The notes below the pieces were generated by a model, which was not told where the DNA came from, ran no database searches, and worked only from the letters and a program-made list of their open reading frames with translations. Position numbers and translations under genes: made by a program. From positions 1 to 64,000 of the forward strand of contig JAPEKQ010000001.1 in the NCBI GenBank assembly GCA_029990205.1: DNA of 64,000 bases, in the 5' to 3' direction. Positions 34,418-43,557 of the stretch are shown in pieces. Source of the stretch: a bacterium (GTDB taxonomy: Bacteria; Joyebacterota; Joyebacteria; Joyebacterales; Joyebacteraceae). Numbering within the stretch: position 1 is the first letter of the stretch; every line of letters starts with the position of its first letter.

Positions 34418-35409
34418 GCCGCGCCGCTCCACACCCCACTCGTCAGACCGTGGACAAGCAGCCCGACCGTCGTCGCGGCAGGGATGCCACGACGGATGTC
34501 AACGTCGGCGCGGTAGAAGAGCTCGATACCCCTGGCGTACTCCCGCGACGTTCTCAGCATGGCTGCCTCGCGGATGTCCGCAATACCCGAGAGCATCACG
34601 CGCGACTGCCCTCCACCCGGCGAACGACCGCCTCCCCCCGACCGGATGAGCCAGAGCGCCGTCCAGCAGCCGAAGAGCTGCGTGACGAGCTGCGCGGGGT
34701 CGACACCGCCGTCCACGAGTTCAGAGAGCCGCGCCAGCGCGTCGCCGGGTCGCCTCTCCGCCACCGCCGCGGCCAGATCTCCAAGGCTCGACGCCTTGGC
34801 CCCGACAACGGTCTCGATGTCCGCCACAGTGACGGCGCCCGATGAGCAGTACGATTCGAGCTTGCCGAGTTCGTTGTCGACACGGCTGAGGTCGCCGCTC
34901 GTCCAGTCGATGAGTACGGCCATCGCGTCCTCCTCGACCGTCAACCCCTTCTCATCCGCCATGCGCGCGGCAAGCGCCATGAGCGAGTCGTGACCGAGGC
35001 TCCCGCACTCGACGACCGAAGCGCTCGCGAGCATACCCTGCTCGAACTTGTTGCGCCCCGACAGGCGCGAGAAGCTCACCAGCGCGAGGCACGAGGTTTC
35101 GTAGGGCGCCCGGACGTACTCGAGGAGCTTCGTCCGCTGCGCGGGGCTGAGCCCCTCAAACTCGTAGACGACCGTCAGCCGTCGCTCCGAGAGCATCGGC
35201 ACCGTCCCTGCCTGTGAGACGATGGCTTCGGCCGTCGTCTCGCGACCGCTCAGACTGACGAAGTCGAACGCGTCGCTCCCGGGCGTCAGGATCGCGCGTC
35301 TGAGCAGACGAATGCCGAGACGGGCCAGGTACGGCTCCTCCCCGTGAAACAGCAGTACGGGCGGGATCTTCCCGTCCGCCAGCGATCTCTGGAGTTCAGC
35401 GAATGTCAC
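34414..35409 (-). CDS. holA: DNA polymerase III delta subunit
   Basis: 331 residues. N-terminal LLFHGEEPYLARLGIRLLRRAI resembles the degenerate P-loop region of delta; the middle has WTSGDLSRVDNELGKLESY and the helical collar follows, matching HolA. Delta opens the sliding clamp within the clamp loader. GTG 35409 follows GGAGG. In many bacteria holA follows lptE, as it does here (lptE is 12 bases upstream in transcription order). Confidence 0.9.
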   Translation of the reverse strand: MTFAELQRSLADGKIPPVLLFHGEEPYLARLGIRLLRRAILTPGSDAFDFVSLSGRETTAEAIVSQAGTVPMLSERRLTVVYEFEGLSPAQRTKLLEYVRAPYETSCLALVSFSRLSGRNKFEQGMLASASVVECGSLGHDSLMALAARMADEKGLTVEEDAMAVLIDWTSGDLSRVDNELGKLESYCSSGAVTVADIETVVGAKASSLGDLAAAVAERRPGDALARLSELVDGGVDPAQLVTQLFGCWTALWLIRSGGGGRSPGGGQSRVMLSGIADIREAAMLRTSREYARGIELFYRADVDIRRGIPAATTVGLLVHGLTSGVWSGAA

Positions 35410-35421
35410 ACGTCCTCCGCC

Positions 35422-35937
35422 CTACCAGCCCTGCACGGTCTTCGACAGCACATCCTCCGAGAGCTTCTCGTACGCGCGCTCCTGCGCTTCCGCTTCCGTG
35501 GTCAGCTCACCGGAGTCCCCCGACACGGAGTAGACGGCCCAGCCCTCGACCTCCTCCTCCCAGACCTTGCTGCCGCGCGTGACGTCCTCATACGCAAGCC
35601 TCGCCACGACACGGACCTTGTATTCGAGGGGATTGCCACCCGCATCGTACGACATGACGGGCCGCTCGTAGAGCACAACGGCACCCCGGAGGATCGAGTC
35701 GGCCTCATCCTCGCCGACGACGCGCAGCGTGTTGTCCGTGGTGAACTGCTCGATCAACGCGTCAGTGATGCCGAGTTCGGTGCCGTACTCAAGCGTCTCG
35801 TTCTCGAGGATGGGAATGGCGATCGTGGAGATGTGCGTCTTGGCGGCCGCTGAGAAGCTGTAGTGTGAACAGCCCGTGACAAACGCGAGCACCGCCAGAA
35901 GGAACACACAGAGAACAGCCGTCGCAGTTCGTGTCAT
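35422..35937 (-). CDS. lptE: LptE-like lipoprotein
   Basis: 171 residues. Signal peptide with a lipobox ending VTGC, giving a lipidated Cys. The body (ISTIAIPILENETLEYGTELGITDALIEQF) matches the LptE/RlpB-like DUF4136/LPS-assembly lipoprotein pattern. LptE plugs the LptD barrel that delivers lipopolysaccharide. The ATG at 35937 overlaps the stop of the upstream regulator (ATGA). Position directly before holA supports the call. Confidence 0.8.
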   Translation of the reverse strand: MTRTATAVLCVFLLAVLAFVTGCSHYSFSAAAKTHISTIAIPILENETLEYGTELGITDALIEQFTTDNTLRVVGEDEADSILRGAVVLYERPVMSYDAGGNPLEYKVRVVARLAYEDVTRGSKVWEEEVEGWAVYSVSGDSGELTTEAEAQERAYEKLSEDVLSKTVQGW

Positions 35938-37349
35938 CGATCCTCCTCCGCCATTCGCTTCCTCAGAGTGTTGCGGCTGATACCCAGCAGCTTCGCTGCA
36001 CGGACCTGGTTCCCATCGCACTCCTCGAGCGCGGCGCGAACGAGCTCCTCCTCCACGACGGCTGTGATCGATCTCGCGATCGCCTCCTCACCCGCGCCGG
36101 TCCGTTGTTCGAAGTCCGTGCGGACGGCCGCCGCGAGGTCTCTGCATGTCCCGCCCGTCGCCGGCCACGACTCTCGCCCGACCCGGAGCACCTCGAAGTC
36201 CTCGGGCACCAGAACGCCGGTCCTGTTGAACGCCACAGCGCCGTGGACCGACTGCTCCAGTTCACGGACGTTCCACGGCCACGGGTACTCCTGCAGGAGC
36301 TCGATGGCCGCCGGCGAGATGCCATCGATCTCGCGACGCATCTTCGCCGCGGCCCGACGCATGAAGTGCCCCGCAAGATACGCGATGTCCTCACGGCGGT
36401 CGCGGAGCGGAGGCAGGAAGAGCGAGACGACCTTCAGCCGGTAGAAGAGGTCGACGCGGAAGCTGCCTTCCTTCATGAGCGAAACCAGGCTGCGGCTCGT
36501 CGCGGCGACGACGCGGACGTCTGCTCTCACCTTCTTCCGAGTCCCGGGACGCTCGAACGAACCCTCCTCGAGTATGGAGAGAACGCGTGCCTGCGTCTCG
36601 AGGCTCATCGCGTCGATATCGTCGAAGAACAGCGTCCCCTCGTCGGCCATCTCCACCCGCCCGAGTTCCGAGGCCGGCGATGCGCCCGACCCGGCGTCCG
36701 CGCCCGTGACGGCTCCGAACAGGTCGAGGTCGAGCGACTCCGGGGTCACGGCGGAGCAGTTGACGGCGATGAAGGGACCGCCGCGGCGGTCGCTGTTGTA
36801 GTGGAGCGCCCGGGCAACGAGTTCCTTGCCGGTCCCAGGTTCACCCTGGATGAGCACCGCAACGCCTGTCTCGGCGACCTGTCCGATCAGCTTGTGGATC
36901 TCGACCATCTCGGGCGTCCGCCCGACGATGGCCCCGAGTTCCTCCACGTCACCGGGACCCGGCGAACCGATCGTCTGGATGAGACCGCCGTCGCCCGACA
37001 GAGCGCGGCGAGCCGCGTCCTCGAGACCGCCGGGCAGCGTCTCACGCGGAAGGTAGTCGTACGCGCCCTCGCGCATCGACTCGATCGCGCCCTTGCTGCT
37101 GGTCTGCTCGGCCGTCACGATGATGGGGAGCCTGCGATCGCGCTCCTTCACTGCGCGCACGACCGCCGTCGCGCGGGGCTTCTCGATGGCCTGCTCGACG
37201 ACGACGAGATCCGGAAGGCTCTCGTCCAGCGCGGCGAGCATGTCGTCGCCGTCGCTCCATATCTTCGTGTCGTATATGTGTGACGGGAGTGCGGCGAGCA
37301 GCTCGTTCGCATGCTCACTGCTTCGATCGAGGATCCAGACCTGCTTCAC
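35934..37349 (-). CDS. NtrC-like AAA+ regulator with degenerate receiver
   Basis: 471 residues: receiver-like domain (1-115), AAA+ domain (about 138-370) and a FIS-type HTH (NQVRAAKLLGISRNTLRKRM). In the receiver the phosphoacceptor Asp is replaced by Glu52 (DLVVVEQA) and the conserved Lys by Arg102 (YDYLPRE), so normal phosphorylation is unlikely. In the AAA+ domain Walker A GEPGTGKE (169-176), Walker B LFFDD and arginine FRVDLFYR are kept. The sigma54 loop is GAVTGA (212-217), not GAFTGA, in a shortened context. GTG 37349 follows GGGAGG. No histidine kinase is next to it. Confidence 0.88.
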   Translation of the reverse strand: MKQVWILDRSSEHANELLAALPSHIYDTKIWSDGDDMLAALDESLPDLVVVEQAIEKPRATAVVRAVKERDRRLPIIVTAEQTSSKGAIESMREGAYDYLPRETLPGGLEDAARRALSGDGGLIQTIGSPGPGDVEELGAIVGRTPEMVEIHKLIGQVAETGVAVLIQGEPGTGKELVARALHYNSDRRGGPFIAVNCSAVTPESLDLDLFGAVTGADAGSGASPASELGRVEMADEGTLFFDDIDAMSLETQARVLSILEEGSFERPGTRKKVRADVRVVAATSRSLVSLMKEGSFRVDLFYRLKVVSLFLPPLRDRREDIAYLAGHFMRRAAAKMRREIDGISPAAIELLQEYPWPWNVRELEQSVHGAVAFNRTGVLVPEDFEVLRVGRESWPATGGTCRDLAAAVRTDFEQRTGAGEEAIARSITAVVEEELVRAALEECDGNQVRAAKLLGISRNTLRKRMAEEDR

Positions 37350-37367
37350 GGATGCCTCCCGAGCATG

Positions 37368-38303
37368 TCAGCCCTGCGCGCGGAACCACTCAACGGTGAG
37401 TTCAAGCCCTTCGTCGAGCCCGATCTCAGGAGAGAACCCGAGAACACTCCTTGCCTGCGCGATGTCCGCGAATGAGTGCTTCACATCTCCCGGGCGCGAG
37501 CTCTCGTAGACCGCGTCGACCTCCGTCCCGGTCAGCTCCTGAAGCCGCGCGTAGAGCTCGTTGACCGTGATGGTGTGTCCGCGGGCAACGTTGTAGACAC
37601 CGCCCTCGGCGCCGGCCTTCTCGGAAGCCAGCACGTTCGCATCGACGACGCTTGAGACGTACGTGAAGTCGCGAGACTGCTCCCCGTCGCCGTAGATGGT
37701 CGGGGCGCGTCCCTCCAGGAGCCGCGTCGTGAAGATGGGAACCACGGCCGCATACTGCGAAGTCGGGTCCTGTCTCGGGCCGAAGACGTTGAAGTACCGC
37801 AGACACACGGTCTCCAGTCCGTAGAGCCCGTAGAACGTCCGCGTGTAGTACTCGCCGGCAAGCTTCGCAACCGCGTAGGGAGACATCGGACGCGCCGGCA
37901 TCTCCTCGCGTTTCGGCAGCTCCGGCGTGTCGCCGTAGACGGAGGATGAACTCGAGTACACGAACCGTCGCACACCCGCGTCACGGCTCGCCACCAGCAT
38001 GTTGAGCGATCCTCTGACGTTCACATCGTTTGACGTCACGGGATCGTCAACGGAACGAGGCACCGACGCGAGCGCGGCGAGATGGAACACGGTATCCACG
38101 CCGGCGACCGCCTTCGCGGTCGTCGTCTCGTCACGGATGTCTCCCTCGATGACCTCGATGCGACCCGCGAGATGAGCGATGTTCTCATGTCTGCCGGTCG
38201 TGAAGTTGTCGAGAACGCGGACCTCGTGTCCGAGATCGACGAGACGCTCCGCGAGATGCGAGCCGATGAACCCAGCGCCACCGGTAACAAGCTTGCCAGC
38301 CAT
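37368..38303 (-). CDS. NAD-dependent nucleotide-sugar epimerase
   Basis: 311 residues of the extended SDR family. Rossmann motif VTGGAGFIGSHLAE at the start and catalytic SSSSVYG plus Y-x3-K in SPYAVAKLAGEY. Closest style is UDP-GlcNAc/UDP-glucose 4-epimerase (WbpP/GalE type); exact sugar uncertain. ATG 38303 follows GGAG. It lies just downstream of a UDP-sugar 6-dehydrogenase, so both probably feed surface-polysaccharide synthesis. Confidence 0.88.
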   Translation of the reverse strand: MAGKLVTGGAGFIGSHLAERLVDLGHEVRVLDNFTTGRHENIAHLAGRIEVIEGDIRDETTTAKAVAGVDTVFHLAALASVPRSVDDPVTSNDVNVRGSLNMLVASRDAGVRRFVYSSSSSVYGDTPELPKREEMPARPMSPYAVAKLAGEYYTRTFYGLYGLETVCLRYFNVFGPRQDPTSQYAAVVPIFTTRLLEGRAPTIYGDGEQSRDFTYVSSVVDANVLASEKAGAEGGVYNVARGHTITVNELYARLQELTGTEVDAVYESSRPGDVKHSFADIAQARSVLGFSPEIGLDEGLELTVEWFRAQG

Positions 38304-38361
38304 TCGAGTCTCCAAACCAGTACGCCCTGGCGTACCCGGTCGCCCCGGGCACGGCCGGAAC

Positions 38362-39654
38362 CTATATCTTCACAATGTGATCGGCTTCGATTCCCTTGAG
38401 CGCGTTCCTGCTGTCGACGATCGGAACTCCGGCCGCGACGATCTCATCGTAGTCGAACGCGCTGTGCGCCGTCGCGATGACCAGGCAGTCGAACCCGCGC
38501 AGGGCCTCCGGCGTCGGCTCCACGCTCGTCATCGTCATCTCCCCCTCCACAAGCGTTGACACGTGAGGGTCCGCGAACGAGACGTCGGCGCCCTTCTCCT
38601 TGAGAAGCTTGATGACGTCGAGCGAAGGCGATTCGCGCAGATCGTCGATGTCCTCCTTGTACGCGGCTCCGAGCACGAGAACGCGCGACCCGCGGACGGC
38701 CTTGCCCTGGTCGTTGAGAGCGTCGGTGATCTTGCTGACCACGTAGTACGGCATCTGGCCGTTGACCTGACCCGCCAGCTCGATGAAGCGGGCCTCGAAG
38801 CCTGCCTCCTTGGCCTTCCAGGACAGATAGAACGGATCGATCGGGATGCAGTGACCACCGAGGCCGGGCCCCGGGTAGAACGCCATGAACCCGAACGGCT
38901 TCGTGGCGGCCGCGTCGATGACCTCCCAGACGTCGATCCCCATGCGGTCACACATCATGGCCATCTCGTTGACCAGACCGATGTTGACGCTTCGGAATGT
39001 GTTCTCGAGGAGCTTGACGGTCTCCGCGACCTTGGTCGACGAGACCGGAACGACCGGACCGAGCGACATCTTGTAGAGGATCGTCGCGTGCTCCGTGCAC
39101 GCCGGCGTCACGCCTCCAACGACCTTCGGGATGTTCTTCGTCGTCCACTGCTCGTTGCCGGGGTCGACACGCTCCGGCGAGAAAGCGAGGTAGAAGTCCT
39201 CGCCGACGGTCAGCCCGGTCTTCTCGATCCTGGATAGGATGATCTCGTCGGTCGTTCCCGGGTAGGTCGTGCTGTCGAGGATGATCAGCATGCCCTTGTG
39301 GACGTACTTCTCGATCTCGTTGACGGCTGAGTTGACGAATGAGATGTCGGGGTCCTTCGTCTTCCGGAGCGGGGTCGGAACGCAGATGTCGACCGTGTCG
39401 AGGTCCGCGAGCACCGAGAAGTCCGTCGTCGCCGTGAACGTGCCATTCTCCACCGCATCCTTCACCCACTCGGACGGCACATCGGGGATGTACGACTCAC
39501 CGGCCATCAGCTGCCGGACCTTCTCTTCGTTGGTGTCGATACCGACGACCGTGAAGCCCGCGCGAGCGAACTCCATCGAGAGCGGCAGGCCGACGTATCC
39601 GAGACCGATAACTCCGAGACGTGCCTGTCTGGACTCGAGCTTCTCCCTGAGCAC
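38362..39654 (-). CDS. Nucleotide-sugar 6-dehydrogenase (WbpA type)
   Basis: 430 residues from GTG 39654 (AAGGAGG upstream). Rossmann start LGVIGLGYVGLPLSMEFARAG, catalytic Cys in GPGLGGHCIPIDP, and the C-terminal UDP-binding region with LVLGAAYKEDIDDLRESPS. The GHCIP-D-PFYL form is typical of UDP-N-acetylhexosamine dehydrogenases rather than UDP-glucose dehydrogenase. It oxidises C6 to a carboxylate with NAD+. The adjacent epimerase could supply or use its product. Confidence 0.9.
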   Translation of the reverse strand: MLREKLESRQARLGVIGLGYVGLPLSMEFARAGFTVVGIDTNEEKVRQLMAGESYIPDVPSEWVKDAVENGTFTATTDFSVLADLDTVDICVPTPLRKTKDPDISFVNSAVNEIEKYVHKGMLIILDSTTYPGTTDEIILSRIEKTGLTVGEDFYLAFSPERVDPGNEQWTTKNIPKVVGGVTPACTEHATILYKMSLGPVVPVSSTKVAETVKLLENTFRSVNIGLVNEMAMMCDRMGIDVWEVIDAAATKPFGFMAFYPGPGLGGHCIPIDPFYLSWKAKEAGFEARFIELAGQVNGQMPYYVVSKITDALNDQGKAVRGSRVLVLGAAYKEDIDDLRESPSLDVIKLLKEKGADVSFADPHVSTLVEGEMTMTSVEPTPEALRGFDCLVIATAHSAFDYDEIVAAGVPIVDSRNALKGIEADHIVKI

Positions 39655-39789
39655 CTCATCCTCCTTGTGACCACATTCGATGCATACGACGAACTGCGTC
39701 GTCGTGAGGCGGGCTGGCCGGCCGGGCGCACGATGCGACACGACACCCCCTCCCCGAACGCTGCGCGCGTCCCGGGGGCCATCGGGATG

Positions 39790-41061
39790 TCAGACCGCAC
39801 CCACCGCCACGGCCAGAGATACCATGCCAGCAGACGCCAGCGGAAGCAACAGGTTATCGAAAGCTCCGATGGGCAGCGACTCGAGGAGGCTGACGGCCAG
39901 CCCGACCGCAAGTGCCCACGGGACTGATACATAGAACATAGCAACAATCGCGCCTACTCCGAAGAGCGAGAGCGATCCCACGAACGTCTTGGCGGGATTG
40001 TGAAGCAGGGGCGTCTTCCCGAACATCCTGCCCATGATGCTGGCGACCCCGTCGCCCACCGCAAGGGTCAGTATGCCGACCGTAGCGGCCGGGAGCGGGA
40101 AGAACCTGAGTACCAGCCAGATACCGAGACCGTAGAGCAGCGGCCCCAGAACCACTCCTCTGGCCTCTCCCGCCCGCATCGAGCGCCACGTCACGAACGA
40201 GAACAGCGGGAGCGCCACCCCAAGAAGACGGAAGAGCTCCGACAGGGCGAACAGCAGCGTCACCGAACTGACGAGCCACAGGGCGAACGGGTGGTTCCAT
40301 GCCGCGATCAGTGGCACGACGACGGCGCAGATGTGGATGCCCTTCCGGAAGAGCTCGTGGCGCACGGCCAGCCAGTGCGGGGTGATCCCCGTCGTGTGCC
40401 CCTCCGGGAAGAACTCGAGGAGCTCCATGAGGTTGCCCGTGTGCAGAACGAAACTCGCCCTCTTTGTGACGGCAACCTCGGGATTGACGGCGATGCTCCG
40501 CCACGCCGCCTCGACGATCTCCATGTTGCTCGCGTCGTCGACGATGACCGTCGTCTCGTGCCAGCCGGCTCCCCACCGCTCGAGGATGCGCTCGAGACTC
40601 CGTCGCTTCCCCCGCGCCGAGTGACGCTCGCCGAGCAGCCGCCCCGTGAGGCGCCCGTCGAGACGCTCCAACAGCACGCCGTACGCCGCCTGCGCGCCGA
40701 GGTGCGCCGCCAACCGCTCCAGCACTTCCTGCGGGACGCCCGCGCTGACAAGAACGACGAGATAGCCGCACTCGCGAAGCCTGGTACAGAGCTCCAGCGA
40801 TCCGTCGGTCAACCGCAGCGACTCACCGGTCGCGTACAGGTCCGCCATCGTGCGGCCCGCGAGCAGACGGTAGGCGCGCTCGACGGCCTCGCGGACGTCG
40901 ATGGCGCCGACCTTCAGCTGGAAACCGAGCCAGAGTGTTCGTAGCCAGATGATAGGACCCGCGTCGCGGGCTGCGCTGACAAGGAACAGGCGTCTGAGGA
41001 GGACTCCGTCGACATCGAACGCGACCACACCGCGTCTCTGTCCGCCCAGGCTAGGCTCCAC
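39790..41061 (-). CDS. HAD phosphatase fused to DGK1/SEC59-like kinase
   Basis: 423 residues with two unrelated enzyme domains. Residues 10-215 are a HAD class IB phosphatase: DVD at 16-18, VLVSAG near 104, Lys in SARGKRR near 152 and VDDASN at 174-179. Residues about 235-423 are a polytopic membrane domain of the CTP-dependent diacylglycerol/dolichol/phytol kinase family, with GDGVASIMGR (336-345) and AKTFVGSLS (357-365). GTG 41061 follows GGGAGG and overlaps the small gene before it by 11 bases. A lipid or polyprenol substrate is likely. Confidence 0.82.
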   Translation of the reverse strand: MEPSLGGQRRGVVAFDVDGVLLRRLFLVSAARDAGPIIWLRTLWLGFQLKVGAIDVREAVERAYRLLAGRTMADLYATGESLRLTDGSLELCTRLRECGYLVVLVSAGVPQEVLERLAAHLGAQAAYGVLLERLDGRLTGRLLGERHSARGKRRSLERILERWGAGWHETTVIVDDASNMEIVEAAWRSIAVNPEVAVTKRASFVLHTGNLMELLEFFPEGHTTGITPHWLAVRHELFRKGIHICAVVVPLIAAWNHPFALWLVSSVTLLFALSELFRLLGVALPLFSFVTWRSMRAGEARGVVLGPLLYGLGIWLVLRFFPLPAATVGILTLAVGDGVASIMGRMFGKTPLLHNPAKTFVGSLSLFGVGAIVAMFYVSVPWALAVGLAVSLLESLPIGAFDNLLLPLASAGMVSLAVAVGAV

Positions 41062-41287
41062 GGCGCCTCCCGATGAGAATCAGAACTCCGACCGTTGCCC
41101 TCCACACTGCGATGCCGAGCATCGCGATCGGGACGTAGAAGAATCGGTCCCCGTAGACCTCCGCCACCGAACCCTGGAACCGCATGACGGCAAGCACGAG
41201 CATGCAGGCAAGCGCCAGGTTCGCGATCCCGAGAACCACCCTTCGGACTCGATCCTCAGCATCCCGTCTGTCACGCTGCTCCGGCAT
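41051..41287 (-). CDS. Small two-helix membrane protein
   Basis: 78 residues with two hydrophobic helices (about 20-36 and 50-71) and charged ends (DRRDAEDRVRR; IGRRRGA). No family recognised. It overlaps the phosphatase-kinase fusion by 11 bases, so the two are translated together; it may be a partner of that membrane enzyme. Confidence 0.6.
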   Translation of the reverse strand: MPEQRDRRDAEDRVRRVVLGIANLALACMLVLAVMRFQGSVAEVYGDRFFYVPIAMLGIAVWRATVGVLILIGRRRGA

Positions 41288-41352
41288 CTCCGTCCCCCTG
41301 CATGGAGCGGCCGTCGTGGGTCTTCACCCGGCCGGCCGCATCCGCGCTTCGC

Positions 41353-43473
41353 CTACCTGACGATCGCGAACCGGCCCGTGACCAGATCCGACTCCTCGAC
41401 GGCTCCGCGATCCCAGACTGCCAGCCGGTAGACGTACACGCCGCTGGCCAGTTCGTCGACCTCATCGCCAAGCGCGTCCCACCCGAGATCGTTCCAGCCG
41501 GAAAGCAACCCGGCGTTCCCGGCGTCTCCGGCCGACTGCTCATAGGTATGGCTGAACCCGCCCAGGCGCTGACCTGTCAGATCGTAGACATCGAACTCCA
41601 CCGCCGAGGCGTCCCTCGACAGCTCGTAGCGGAATCGCACGTCGCCCGTGCCGGACGCGGGGTTCGGCCACGTGAAGTGCTGGTTGACGAAGAGCTCCGG
41701 CGAACTCACGTGGACGGTCGTCGACGCGACATTGTCGGTGAGCGTCAGCTCGTCGGTCCCGTCGGTGCTCACGCGAACCCACAGCTCGTGCTCGCCGACA
41801 TCGTCCTCGGAGAGCTGCCAGAAGAACTGATGCGTCGTGTACTCACCGCCGCCCAGCGTCCTCGAGAAGCTCGTCGCCTCGAGAAGCGTTCCCTCGTCGG
41901 GCTCGCCGTCCCATATCTCGAGCGTTGCATCGACGTCCTCTTCGGGACCGTAGGCGTGCAGGTCCACCGTGATCACGGCGGGCGCGTCGCTGCTGAGATA
42001 GACCGGGGTGAAGCTGAAGTCGCTTCCGAAGACCGCCAGGTTGAACGTCGCGTCCGGATCGATCAGCCGAGCCAGCGCTCCGACGCACATCCGCGCCGTC
42101 GAGCCCAGCTGGCTCGGGAACACGGTGTCGAGCCGGTCGTTGATCGTGTGGTAGTTGACGTTGCGGTCCCTCGGGTCGTAGTGCTCGATGACGACGAGAC
42201 CGTCGTAGCCGTTGGCCCAGAAGCTGGCGTGGTCGCTGTACGCGAGCGCGATGTCGATCCTCTCGACGTCGAAATCCGGGAAGTGCGAGCCGTAGTCGCC
42301 CGCGGTGGTGTCGAGCAGCCAGTCCGCGAACCATCGCGTCCCCGTGTTCGTCACGATGTGGCAGGTGTCGGTGTGGGCCGCGTCGCGCTTGTACGCGATC
42401 ATGTCGACGTTGAGGCAGGCGTAGACCGTGTCGCCGGCCGCGGCGATGCTGTCGGCGTACGCGCGGCTTCCGTCGAGCCCCACTTCCTCGGCCGTGAACA
42501 GCACGAAACGGATATCGAACGGAAAGGTCCCGCCGGACGCGGCCAGCACGCGCGCCGCCTCCAGCACGGTCGTTACACCGGTCGCGTTGTCATCGGCTCC
42601 GGGCGCCTCGTTGTCGCACCACCACATCACCTCTCCCGGGAAGGATCCACCGGCGATCGCGTCATAGTGCGCCCCGATGATGTAGCAGCCTCCCAGACGT
42701 CCGTCGCCGGGAAGCGTCCCGATGATGTTCTGCATGGGATAGCTCACGACGTCACCCGTGTCCCCCTGCTCGCACGTGTAGCCGAGGCGGGTGAAGGCCT
42801 GCGTGTCCACGACCACCCCGTAGCGCTCGAGGCAGTCGACAATGTACGCCGCCCCCTCGGTGATGCACTCCTCACGGTTGAGATAGCGCGACCGCGGGTC
42901 GCCGTTCGGATACTCCGAGAGCACTTCCACATGCTTCATCAGCGTGTCCGTTGACACCGCGCTCAGCACGTCAGCCACGAACCCGCGCACCGCGCGCTCC
43001 GAGCGCTCCCCCGACAGCGAGCCGGGGACCGGCTCCTCCGCGAACCAGCGGGAGACATCGATGCGCTCCGGAAGAGGATAGGACATGAAGCAGACCGACC
43101 TGAGCAGCTCGACCTGGCCGGGTCTGATCAGGACGAGAAGTGCGCCATCCGGCTCGCTCCAGACCACATCGCCGAGGTCCTCTATGACGTGATCGCGCGA
43201 GCGCGGGTAGCAGATGTACGGCGCCAGGTCCTCCGGGAGCTCCACGAGCGTCTCGCAGGCGATCCCGGTGGAGCGGACGACGCCCCCGTACCCCTCCGCC
43301 GCTTCGACCAGCACCTCGCGCTGCCCCACGAACCGGACCGTCGCGCCGTACACCACCACGCCGGTCGGTTCCGAATCGTTGTGCGCGACGCTGTAGAGCG
43401 TCGCGGCGCCGCCGGGCGCGGCGAAGATGGCCGCGGCGACCGCGCACATGATTATGAGCCTCGCCGTTCTCAC
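41353..43473 (-). CDS. Secreted M28 metallopeptidase with FlgD-like C-terminus
   Basis: 706 residues from GTG 43473 (AGGAGG upstream), giving a signal peptide ending APGGAA. Residues about 70-190 are a non-catalytic beta region. The M28 core has zinc ligands in IIGAHYDAI, PGADDNATGV, FTAEEVGLDGS, NVDMIAY and SDHASFW. A CARDB-like beta domain follows, and the last 90 residues (WPNPASGTGDVRFRYELS...LASGVYVYRLAV...GRFAIVR) are FlgD Ig-like, as in proteins exported to the surface in FCB-related bacteria. Confidence 0.88.
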   Translation of the reverse strand: MRTARLIIMCAVAAAIFAAPGGAATLYSVAHNDSEPTGVVVYGATVRFVGQREVLVEAAEGYGGVVRSTGIACETLVELPEDLAPYICYPRSRDHVIEDLGDVVWSEPDGALLVLIRPGQVELLRSVCFMSYPLPERIDVSRWFAEEPVPGSLSGERSERAVRGFVADVLSAVSTDTLMKHVEVLSEYPNGDPRSRYLNREECITEGAAYIVDCLERYGVVVDTQAFTRLGYTCEQGDTGDVVSYPMQNIIGTLPGDGRLGGCYIIGAHYDAIAGGSFPGEVMWWCDNEAPGADDNATGVTTVLEAARVLAASGGTFPFDIRFVLFTAEEVGLDGSRAYADSIAAAGDTVYACLNVDMIAYKRDAAHTDTCHIVTNTGTRWFADWLLDTTAGDYGSHFPDFDVERIDIALAYSDHASFWANGYDGLVVIEHYDPRDRNVNYHTINDRLDTVFPSQLGSTARMCVGALARLIDPDATFNLAVFGSDFSFTPVYLSSDAPAVITVDLHAYGPEEDVDATLEIWDGEPDEGTLLEATSFSRTLGGGEYTTHQFFWQLSEDDVGEHELWVRVSTDGTDELTLTDNVASTTVHVSSPELFVNQHFTWPNPASGTGDVRFRYELSRDASAVEFDVYDLTGQRLGGFSHTYEQSAGDAGNAGLLSGWNDLGWDALGDEVDELASGVYVYRLAVWDRGAVEESDLVTGRFAIVR

Positions 43474-43520
43474 GCTCCTACCTCCTGGAGCCGCGCTCTG
43501 CGCGGCCCGCGTGTACGGAC

Positions 43521-43546
43521 GGGGCCAGCGACGCATCGCTGGCCCC
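43521..43546. terminator. Perfect hairpin after tRNA-Arg
   Basis: GGGGCCAGCGA (43521-43531) pairs with TCGCTGGCCCC (43536-43546) around CGCA. It is 12 bases past the tRNA-Arg 3' end on the - strand. There is no T-run, so termination without uridines or processing is assumed. Confidence 0.5.
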
Positions 43547-43557
43547 CGCCCGTGAAG

